This document shows positions 9,082-14,929 of a DNA stretch of 36,968 nt, piece after piece. The DNA is taken from assembly GCF_016863555.1 (NCBI RefSeq), contig NZ_BOPC01000076.1, forward strand, positions 1 to 36,968. Reading direction: 5' to 3'. The notes under the pieces are model-generated. The model saw only the letters and a list, made by a program, of their open reading frames with translations. It ran no database searches and was not told the DNA's origin. The stretch is from Micromonospora qiuiae (lineage in GTDB: Bacteria; Actinomycetota; Actinomycetes; Mycobacteriales; Micromonosporaceae). Position numbers and translations under genes: made by a program. Numbering within the stretch: the first letter of the stretch is position 1; every line of letters starts with the position of its first letter.

Positions 9082-9850
9082 GTGCGGAAACCACGATCGA
9101 GTTGATCAGAGCCTTGACCGAGCCGATTCCGGAGACCGGTTCGCCGACGGGTCTGCCAGCGGCGTCGAGACCCTGCGCGCAGGGCACACCCATCTCCGCC
9201 ATCGCTGCGGGTGCGGCATCATCGGGTCCGAGCACAGTCTCGGCGACCGCGTCACGGCGGGCCGGTTCCATCCCTGCCAGGAGCTTCTTCAGTGCCCGGC
9301 AGGAAGGGCAGGACTCGGAGGTGTAGAGCTGTACGCCGTACACCGCATGGGCGCGTTCCACGATCTGTTCTTCCTTTGCTGCTTCGATCGCGCGGGCTCG
9401 ATGATCCAGCGCGAGGACCGCACCCGTGATCAGGGCGGTCGCTGCCACCGCGAACACCACGCGCGGCGCTATCTGGATGCCGGGGCCGATCAGTAGGGCG
9501 ATGACCGCCAGCAGCACGCCGGCGGCGTTCATGAGGACGTGGGTGCGACCTACCGAAGCCAGCCGCGCCAGCCCGAAGCAGGCGCACTTCTGGCCGCGCA
9601 GCGCTTGGGCTGCGCCGGCCAGCGCCAGGTATGCCACCAGGCCAGTCACCGCGGCGAGGCGGCCAGGCGCCACGACGAGCAGCACCGCGCCGACCAACTC
9701 GGCGGCGGCGACCAGCCGCGGACCGCCGGGCGCCGCCAGCGGACCGCTGCGGATCGGCCAGGACAGTTTCTCGGCCGGCGCTGCCAGCTTCGCCACGCCG
9801 GAGGCGACGAGAGGGCCGGCCAGGACCGCCACCAGCAGATCAGCCAACAT
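9074..9850 (-). CDS. MauE/DoxX-like membrane protein fused to a CPSC thiol-disulfide domain
   Basis: This 258-residue protein carries four hydrophobic helices in residues about 1-150, with a QKCACFG motif at 87-93 typical of MauE-family (methylamine utilisation, VKOR/DsbD-like) proteins. After a charged helix at about 150-170 it continues with a thioredoxin-like stretch: VQLYTSESCPSC (CPSC at 181-184) and a later GVP that could be the cis-proline loop (221-223). This suggests electron transfer between a membrane cysteine pair and a thioredoxin-like CXXC. In an operon headed by a six-cysteine peptide, the simplest role is making or correcting its disulfides; that is inference. The ATG at 9850 overlaps the previous gene by 11 bases, with a weak GGTGG upstream. 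Reducing instead of oxidising activity cannot be excluded. Confidence 0.85.
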   Translation of the reverse strand: MLADLLVAVLAGPLVASGVAKLAAPAEKLSWPIRSGPLAAPGGPRLVAAAELVGAVLLVVAPGRLAAVTGLVAYLALAGAAQALRGQKCACFGLARLASVGRTHVLMNAAGVLLAVIALLIGPGIQIAPRVVFAVAATALITGAVLALDHRARAIEAAKEEQIVERAHAVYGVQLYTSESCPSCRALKKLLAGMEPARRDAVAETVLGPDDAAPAAMAEMGVPCAQGLDAAGRPVGEPVSGIGSVKALINSIVVSAHA

Positions 9851-10052
9851 CGCTGCACACCACCCAACCGGCCACGATCAGAACCTGAGCCAACTGCCCT
9901 TCCGGTACGCCGCCAGCCAGCAGATCCTCGATCGCCACCGCCTGCGGCTCATCGCACTCGGCGATTGCCAGATTCACGCCGTTGACCAGAACCGCGCCGC
10001 CGTACGGCAATCGGGTCAGAGTCACCTGGGGCGCCAGTTTCAGCCTGCTCAT
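9840..10052 (-). CDS. PqqD-like small protein (RiPP recognition element candidate)
   Basis: This 70-residue protein has the size and layout of lasso-type PqqD proteins: two short beta strands (VTLTRLPYGGAVLVNG), then helices (AIEDLLAGGVPEGQLAQVLI) and a final strand GWVV. PqqD-like elements bind the leader of ribosomal peptide precursors and present it to the modifying enzymes. Sequence similarity is weak and the call leans on size and order: it lies between the cyclase-like gene, whose stop overlaps this ATG, and the MauE-like gene. From memory, actinodefensin loci carry small accessory proteins of this type, but I cannot confirm a family match here. Confidence 0.68.
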   Translation of the reverse strand: MSRLKLAPQVTLTRLPYGGAVLVNGVNLAIAECDEPQAVAIEDLLAGGVPEGQLAQVLIVAGWVVCSDVG

Positions 10053-11509
10053 GCTTGACCTCGCATCCAGTGGTCGGTCCAGAGCAACCGCAGCAGGGCC
10101 AGGGCGTGCTCGCTCATCTGTCGGGGCTCGCGCAGTGCTGCGGCGACCTGCTCGGCCGCGATCAGGCCTGCCGTCGCCAAAGGGGAATCAGCGACATGCG
10201 CCGCCAGTGTGTCCCGCCGTGCAGACAGGTGTTCCGCGGCGGCCAGGCGCAGCCAGTATCCGGGCGCCGCCCGCCGTACACGGGTGACACCATGCGCGTC
10301 GATCGCCTGCCACAGCGGCAGGTTGTTCCGGAACATGCCCCGTTCGACCCGGCCGATGTCGTCGGCTGAAAGGGCGGCCACCGCAGCGAGTACCTGCGGG
10401 TCGAGGGCGGGCAGCATCGCGTCGGCGTCCCCGCGCTCGGCCAACGCGGCGTCGGCCCTGCCCAACACCGGCGGAAGGGACGTGAGGTGGTCTTCCCACA
10501 GCGGAAGGCGCATCTGTCGTGCGATGTCGTACTCCTCCTGGCCGGCTTCGGTCAGACCAGGCAGGAAGTTCGTTCCCGGCGGCACCGGTGGCGGCTGAGC
10601 ACCCGGCTGCTGCTTCTCCAGAGGGCCCTCACCATCGGTCATGGGCGCATGGACTGTTTGCTCCTCCAGAAGCTTGCGTGCCTCGGCCACTGTGGCCAGG
10701 GTCCCGGCCACATGAAACGGCTCGCATTCGAGGAGCTTCTCGTCGCTGATCTCGGCCTCGGGCAGCCGGATCGAGACCAGATCCTCCAGCAGCGCCCCGG
10801 TTGCCAGCGGCAGCTCCACCGCCGCGGACAGCCTCGCTACGAGGCGGCGACGCACCTCCACCTCGGGCATCGGGGGTCGTGGTACGTCGGTGGGAGACAG
10901 GTGATGATCCAGCAACTCTGCGGCGTCAATCGATACCTGTCGTAGCTGGAGGCCGGGTATCTCGGGCACCGGCAGGTGCGCGAAGGCCTCGCCCAGATCC
11001 GCGTGCACCAGGACCGGCCGCTTACCCGCCCGGTACGCCGCCACTGCCAGGAACGCCGAGGAGAGTCCACCGCTGTAGGCGATTCCGAACTCACCGTCGG
11101 GCAGCGCCGCACCGACCACGTCGATCAGGTTCCCCTTGGGGCTGGGCAACCCTGGAGCCTGCCGCCCTACCCGCACCCCGGCGGCGTCCACCCGCACCAC
11201 CGTGCCGACCGTCAGCCGTTGCACCCCAGGCACACCCAGCGCGTCATCCGGCGCCGGTACGCTGCCGTGCATCAGAGCGACCAGATCCCACGTCTCCGGA
11301 CCGGGAACCGCTGCGCCACCGGCGAGAGCGGTCAGATCCTCGCCCCACTCCAACCCCGAAGGGTCGATCCGGTAATACACCGGCAGCGTCGACGGCAACT
11401 CCAGCGCCAATTCAAACGAATCCTTCGAATTGGCGATCCGCAGCCCGGGAACCGCCGCTCCCGGGCCACTCGACCGCACCTTGCGCTTGGTTATCTCAAC
11501 TCGGTTCAT
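10049..11509 (-). CDS. Asparagine-synthetase/lasso-cyclase-like protein with altered PP-loop
   Basis: This 486-residue protein resembles the C-terminal half of asparagine synthetase B and the lasso-peptide cyclase family. The ATP-pyrophosphatase region starts at FGIAYSGGLSSAFLA, with SGGLSSA at 146-152. Active members have SGGLDS(S), so the conserved Asp is Ser150 here. There is no N-terminal catalytic Cys2, so it is not a glutaminase. An acidic/Pro-rich loop (about 310-335) interrupts the domain, and the C-terminal helices (about 380-480) are present. Lasso cyclases adenylate a carboxylate to form an isopeptide ring; with the altered loop this one may bind ATP weakly, act as a scaffold, or do other chemistry. 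The ATG at 11509 overlaps the stop of the upstream gene in the form ATGA, and its own stop overlaps the PqqD-like start the same way. Confidence 0.83.
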   Translation of the reverse strand: MNRVEITKRKVRSSGPGAAVPGLRIANSKDSFELALELPSTLPVYYRIDPSGLEWGEDLTALAGGAAVPGPETWDLVALMHGSVPAPDDALGVPGVQRLTVGTVVRVDAAGVRVGRQAPGLPSPKGNLIDVVGAALPDGEFGIAYSGGLSSAFLAVAAYRAGKRPVLVHADLGEAFAHLPVPEIPGLQLRQVSIDAAELLDHHLSPTDVPRPPMPEVEVRRRLVARLSAAVELPLATGALLEDLVSIRLPEAEISDEKLLECEPFHVAGTLATVAEARKLLEEQTVHAPMTDGEGPLEKQQPGAQPPPVPPGTNFLPGLTEAGQEEYDIARQMRLPLWEDHLTSLPPVLGRADAALAERGDADAMLPALDPQVLAAVAALSADDIGRVERGMFRNNLPLWQAIDAHGVTRVRRAAPGYWLRLAAAEHLSARRDTLAAHVADSPLATAGLIAAEQVAAALREPRQMSEHALALLRLLWTDHWMRGQA

Positions 11510-11856
11510 GCCCGAAAAACCTCTAGGTACGTCTCCTTGACAGGAAGGGATGTACTCACCACTTCGCCGTCACACTCCACCCACGCGTAGAACCCGGCCG
11601 GCGGTATTGCCGGCACCGTTTCCCGGCCCAGGTGGAACGAGGCCGGGAAACCCAACCGGCGCAGTCCTGCCATCACATACAGCGCATCCTCGACCGGAGC
11701 CAGGAACCCGACACTGGTGCGCTGCTCCACCCGCAACGAGGCCACGGCGTCGTCGACCCGCCGCGCCGGGCGGCCCGGCATCACCGGCGGCCACGATTCG
11801 ATCCGGTACGCCCCCGTGTCGTCCCGTACCGACTCCAGAAACTCACGCGCTTCCAT
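11506..11856 (-). CDS. Lasso B2 (transglutaminase-like) homologue without the catalytic Cys/His
   Basis: This 116-residue protein matches the pattern of the lasso-peptide B2 leader peptidase: a helix (VEDALYVMAGLRRLGFPASFHLG), then strands with FYAWVECDGEVV. In active B2 proteins a Cys begins the helix and a His precedes AWVE. Here those positions read AP and Tyr, so the Cys-His pair appears lost. I therefore read it as a pseudo-peptidase or scaffold, which would make the S9 hydrolase the working protease. Two ATGs are possible. The one at 11856 has GGAGGGGA eight bases upstream; the one at 11874 has no spacing after its GAGGGG. The gene is 217 bases downstream of the peptide gene, beyond a strong hairpin. 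Confidence 0.7.
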   Translation of the reverse strand: MEAREFLESVRDDTGAYRIESWPPVMPGRPARRVDDAVASLRVEQRTSVGFLAPVEDALYVMAGLRRLGFPASFHLGRETVPAIPPAGFYAWVECDGEVVSTSLPVKETYLEVFRA

Positions 11857-11968
11857 CCGCCCTGTCCCCTCCATCCCCTCGCGTTGCTGTCATGTGTGGG
11901 AGTCGCAGCTCGGGCGGCCCTGCCGGATGCAAGGCGGGCAGCATCAGTGCCCGATTCATCTCGATTGC

Positions 11969-12005
11969 GCTGGGTCGGGCCGCTCATCGAGTGGCCCGAC
12001 CCAGC
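11969..12005 (-). terminator. Strong hairpin between peptide gene and maturation operon
   Basis: Arms GCTGGGTCGGGCC and GGCCCGACCCAGC pair perfectly over 13 bases. The intervening GCTC-ATC-GAGT adds four more pairs (one G-U), leaving a three-base loop. It starts 67 bases after the peptide stop. There is no clear U-run, as is common in actinobacteria. Partial termination here would give much peptide message and less enzyme message. Confidence 0.75.
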
Positions 12006-12072
12006 TTCCAGTGGATGCTCGGCACCGCTAGAGCCCGTACGGGCCAGCGCCAACGACCAAGGCGAAGACGCC

Positions 12073-12267
12073 TCAGCCGGGACGGCAGTGACCGTCCGCC
12101 TTCCATCCGTCGTACAATCGGCAGTACAGGCCATCACAGCACGCGAACGTGAAGAGGCAGGCACCCCCTTGCCTCGTACATTCCTGCGCCACAGTGGACT
12201 GCGACGCAAACATGTGCTGCTGGAGGCTGTTGCTGGCCAACCTACCCACAACAGAAGTCGTGATCAT
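12073..12267 (-). CDS. Six-cysteine knottin-like precursor peptide
   Basis: This 64-residue peptide has a Cys-free N-terminal part (residues 1-29, MITTSVVGRL...STVAQE) and a Cys-rich C-terminal part. Cysteines 30, 37, 43, 44, 49 and 61 give CX6CX5CCX4CX11C. The spacing lies within the published inhibitor cystine knot consensus, with the adjacent third and fourth cysteines seen in many animal knottins. It lacks the CXXXC plus CXC pairs of CS-alpha-beta defensins such as actifensin. The N-terminal part is polar and not a Sec signal peptide, so it fits a RiPP leader. The ATG at 12267 has a near-perfect Shine-Dalgarno sequence. By my count 16 of 64 codons end in A or T, more than in nearby genes. 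The mature form likely begins near residue 28-30. Role unknown; antimicrobial or toxin-like activity is inference. Confidence 0.82.
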   Translation of the reverse strand: MITTSVVGRLASNSLQQHMFASQSTVAQECTRQGGACLFTFACCDGLYCRLYDGWKADGHCRPG

Positions 12268-12271
12268 AATT

Positions 12272-12280
12272 TCACCTCCC
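12272..12280 (-). promoter_or_regulatory. Strong Shine-Dalgarno site of the peptide gene
   Basis: GGGAGGTGA reads on the minus strand four bases before the ATG at 12267 (core GGAGG about seven bases away). It is nearly the full complement of the 16S tail and argues that this small ORF is translated at a high level. Confidence 0.85.
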
Positions 12281-12394
12281 TCGGATCGCTTTCATTTATT
12301 CGCCGGAGCGAATCTTCAAGAATTAGAGCATGAACGATCACATCGGTCGAGGATCAGCTGTGCCGTCGATTTGACCAGAATCGAATTGACGAGG
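12281..12394 (-). promoter_or_regulatory. Probable promoter region of the peptide gene
   Basis: This 114-base gap is much richer in A/T than its surroundings. A possible promoter reads TTGAAG, 15 bases, TAAATG on the minus strand, close to the Shine-Dalgarno site. TCTTCAAGA around 12313 is a small palindrome that could be an operator. The hexamers are imperfect, so the exact start point is uncertain. Confidence 0.4.
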
Positions 12395-13426
12395 TCAGCT
12401 GGCCTTGCGTTTTTCACCCATGCGGCATGGTCGGCGGGTCAGTGCATTGCCGAGAGGGCTACGCCGGTACAGCACGTGCTTGCCGTCACGCCCCCGGTCG
12501 AGAAGCCCGGCCCTGTGCAGGATGCCCAGGTGATGGGAGACGGTGCCGGCCGACAGGTGGTGGCGCCGGGCGAGATCGGCGGTGGTGTGAGTGATGTCGA
12601 GATCGGCCAGCAGCGCGGCACGGGTCGCGCCGACAAGCTCCGTGAGGTCCCGCGACACCTGCCGCGGCGGCTGCCGTCCCGACGCGGCGGTGGCTCTCCC
12701 GGCAGCGGGAAAGTAGATGGCCACGGTGCCGTCGGGACGGCTGCTCATGAGGACCCGGTCGCTCAGAAAGGCGGAGCCGACACACCACAGCCCCGAGCCG
12801 GCGGTGAGCCGGGCGCGTGGCGGGACGTCGACGAGGAGAGTGCCGCCGCTCCAGGCGAGGTGCCGGCTCAGGTCAGCGATGGCCGCCTGCACCCCGTCGG
12901 CGGCGAGCAGTCGCGCCCGGTGATCGAACTCCAACTCCAGGTCGGCCCGCAACCCGTCCCAGTACGGGGCCAGGGCAGCCTTCCAGTAGATGCTCAGCTC
13001 ATCCGCCAGGGTAGCCAGGTAGGCGTGCTCACCGCGGGCGTCCAGCAGGCGGGTGGCCAGCGGCAGAGCGGGGTCGCCGAGGCCCGTTCGCTTCGCCGCC
13101 GTGATGGCACAGGCCAACTCCTGCCGGATCGCCCCTGCCGGTGTGGTCACCAGTGCGTGTAGTTCCTCGTCGAGTGAGGACGGGTTGCCGGCCGTCACCG
13201 GTAGGAGAAAGTCCGGCAGGTACCCGCCGAGCCCGATGATCTCGCGCAGCAGGCGCGGTCTGCCCGGCGCCAGCCGCCTGCGCGCATCGCTCCACCACCG
13301 CTGGATCCACGGTGTCTGGTCGCCGCCGGTGGCCGCCCACAGCGACAAGGTGGCCTCGCTCAGCATCGACCAGCCGAAGCGGACATTTCTGAGCCCTTCG
13401 GCGGGAATCTCAACCGCCTGCACCAC
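12395..13426 (-). CDS. ArsR-type winged-helix transcriptional regulator
   Basis: This 343-residue protein has an all-helical or mixed N-terminal region of unknown function (about 1-250) and a C-terminal ArsR/SmtB-like winged helix (about 265-330: LVGATRAALLADLD, TTADLARRHHLSAGTVSHHLGILHRAGLLDRGRDGKHVLYRRS). This layout is common in actinobacteria, where the large N-terminal part probably senses a ligand. No metal-binding ELCVCDL-type motif is present. The GTG at 13426 has GAGGGG five bases upstream; the open frame continues to 13759 without gene-like text. It lies 128 bases upstream of the peptide gene on the same strand, so it could regulate the peptide locus or be read into it. Confidence 0.83.
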   Translation of the reverse strand: MVQAVEIPAEGLRNVRFGWSMLSEATLSLWAATGGDQTPWIQRWWSDARRRLAPGRPRLLREIIGLGGYLPDFLLPVTAGNPSSLDEELHALVTTPAGAIRQELACAITAAKRTGLGDPALPLATRLLDARGEHAYLATLADELSIYWKAALAPYWDGLRADLELEFDHRARLLAADGVQAAIADLSRHLAWSGGTLLVDVPPRARLTAGSGLWCVGSAFLSDRVLMSSRPDGTVAIYFPAAGRATAASGRQPPRQVSRDLTELVGATRAALLADLDITHTTADLARRHHLSAGTVSHHLGILHRAGLLDRGRDGKHVLYRRSPLGNALTRRPCRMGEKRKAS

Positions 13427-14228
13427 GCCCGCCCCTCGGGCCGGCCAGCCGGTGAAAGCCGCAGGGCACCGGTTGACCCAGTCTCCGTCGGAGAGGCGAA
13501 ATAGACATGCGCAACCTCCATGGCACACCCGTCGGCCCAAGCACCCCACCCGGTCGGTAAGGCACCACAAACGGTCCTCGTCCGTTCCGGTGGACACAAG
13601 ATCGAACGCCGTTCGGAAGGCTTCCGTACATCCCGCCCTCGCAATAGGACGGTGGCCACCTTGGCCCGCGCAGCCACCGGCCGGCCAGCCTGAGCCGCTC
13701 TCATCCGGCATCGTCACGCAGGATGCCGCACCTCGTGATCTGCGAACGAGATACCGCAACTCGCGGCCTCAGCGACCCCACACACCCCAACATGCCGCAA
13801 CTCGCGCCGCTCAGAGGACGAGATACCCCGGCATGCCGCAACTCGCGCCCGCCCGATCGGCCCGAACACCCCGACATCCCGCATCCCGCCCCGCCACCAC
13901 CCCAGGGACCGGCCTGGACCCCAACCCCGCCACCACCACCTACTGCCGGTCTCTTCAAGCCGAGGGTGTCGATGATCGCGTACGGGCATCAAGTCCGCTT
14001 GCTTTCGTCACCGAGGACAGCGGTGCGCCGGGGCAGGGAAACCGGCCATGGGTCGGCCAATCGGAGGGCTTGACCCCGGCGCTCAAGGCGCGGGCGAAAG
14101 TACCTAAGCACGTCAGATTCCTCGTCGTTGCCGTGCCCCTAATTTTGGTGGTGCCGGCCGGGGTCTGAACGCCTCGGAGCGGGCCGCTGGGTCGATCCGC
14201 CCGACCATCCATGATCAGAGGAGAAACC
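13427..14228. other. Long non-coding region containing a repeat array
   Basis: About 800 bases without a supported gene between the ArsR gene and the DUF1330-like gene. Frames are open on both strands, as expected at this GC content, but none gives a recognisable protein. The part 13723-13895 is a tandem-repeat array. The region probably also holds the promoters of both flanking genes. Confidence 0.6.
13723..13895. repeat. Degenerate tandem-repeat array A (ATGCCGCAACTCGCG units)
   Basis: Units start with ATGCCGCAACTCGCG or close variants at 13723, 13751, 13792, 13833 and 13876, giving lengths 28, 41, 41 and 43. Many units end in an ACCCC(G/A)AC-like block just before the next unit. The same order of unit lengths is found in the array at 23718-23900, so the two are copies of one element. 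It is not CRISPR: units vary and there are no distinct spacers. Confidence 0.85.
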
Positions 14229-14594
14229 GTGACCGCCTATGTGATCGCACATCTTCGGGACCCGGAGGAACTCCACCCGCAGGTGCTGGAGTACATGGAG
14301 AGGATCCAGGCGACGATGGACCCGTTCTCCGGCCGTTTCATCGTCCACGGCGGGCCGGTGGATGTCCGCGAGGGCCAGTGGCCCGGGAGCGTCGTCATGC
14401 TCGAGTTCCCGTCAGCCAGCAACGCGCGGGACTGGTACGAGTCGGCCTCCTACCAGGCGATCCTGCCGCTACGAGCGGACCACCTGGAGGGTGAAGTGAT
14501 CATCGTCGAGGGTGTCGGGCCCGACCATGATTCGGCCGCGATGGCCGCTGAGCTCAGGAAGGGCTCTGCTGTTCGTCAAACGCCGACGTCGTAG
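14229..14594 (+). CDS. DUF1330-like dimeric alpha/beta-barrel protein
   Basis: This 121-residue protein shows the DUF1330 pattern in residues about 1-100: YVIAHLRDPEEL, then FSGRFIVHGGP, VREGQWPGSVVMLEFPS and ARDWYESASYQAILPLR. The family has a ferredoxin-like fold and no firmly known reaction. GAGGAG lies six bases before the GTG at 14229. Its 3' end overlaps the convergent cupin gene by 19 bases, so the two messages could form an antisense overlap. The last 20 residues are outside the fold. Confidence 0.87.
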   Translation: MTAYVIAHLRDPEELHPQVLEYMERIQATMDPFSGRFIVHGGPVDVREGQWPGSVVMLEFPSASNARDWYESASYQAILPLRADHLEGEVIIVEGVGPDHDSAAMAAELRKGSAVRQTPTS

Positions 14595-14917
14595 TTGAAG
14601 CCGAAGGCGCGCACACCGGTCTCCGTACGGGGCCGGTGGCTCGTCTTCGGCCCGAAGGCGACGTAGGTTCCCGGACCGTGGATGCTGTCGCCTTCGATGA
14701 CTTCGCCGCTCACGACGAAGTACGCCTCGCCGTATGTCTCGTGGACGTCGAGGTCCGGCCATTCAGTGCCCGGGGCGATGTCGATCACCCATGTCCTGAT
14801 CCCCGGCATCCCCGGGAGCGCCCGTACGTGGACGCCGGGACCCAGTTCGACCGGCGGAACTTCATCGACGTTCACGGGGAGCATCTGCCCAGGTAGAACA
14901 GTTTTCGGAGTGATCAT
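14576..14917 (-). CDS. Small single-domain cupin protein
   Basis: This 113-residue protein has a single beta-barrel cupin fold: motif 1 around PDLDVHETYGEAYFVVSGE (residues about 54-72) and motif 2 around GPGTYVAFGPKTSHRP (about 80-96). One His and the Glu of motif 1, plus the His of motif 2, are possible metal ligands, fewer than in a full motif. The ATG at 14917 begins 12 bases after the stop of the large LuxR-type regulator on the same strand, so the two are likely cotranscribed. The substrate is unknown; it may be a sensor partner or a small-molecule enzyme. Confidence 0.83.
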   Translation of the reverse strand: MITPKTVLPGQMLPVNVDEVPPVELGPGVHVRALPGMPGIRTWVIDIAPGTEWPDLDVHETYGEAYFVVSGEVIEGDSIHGPGTYVAFGPKTSHRPRTETGVRAFGFNYDVGV

Positions 14918-14929
14918 CGAGACAAGATC

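Noticed and set aside
11857..12072. Searched for a second precursor peptide between the peptide gene and the B2-like gene
   Set aside because: Only the strong hairpin was found; no short frame with a ribosome site and leader-like text.
12073..12267. Peptide considered as CS-alpha-beta defensin (actifensin type) or lasso precursor
   Set aside because: The CXXXC and CXC pairs of defensins are missing, and six cysteines with no Gly/Ser-Asp/Glu ring pattern after a leader Thr do not suit a lasso core.
12149..13162. 337-codon plus-strand frame across the peptide and ArsR genes
   Set aside because: It mirrors the ArsR coding sequence and would cover the peptide gene, which has its own strong ribosome site and family-like cysteine pattern on the other strand.
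13427..13759. N-terminal extension of the ArsR-type gene
   Set aside because: The text is Arg/Gly/Cys-rich without structure, and GAGGGG precedes the GTG at 13426.
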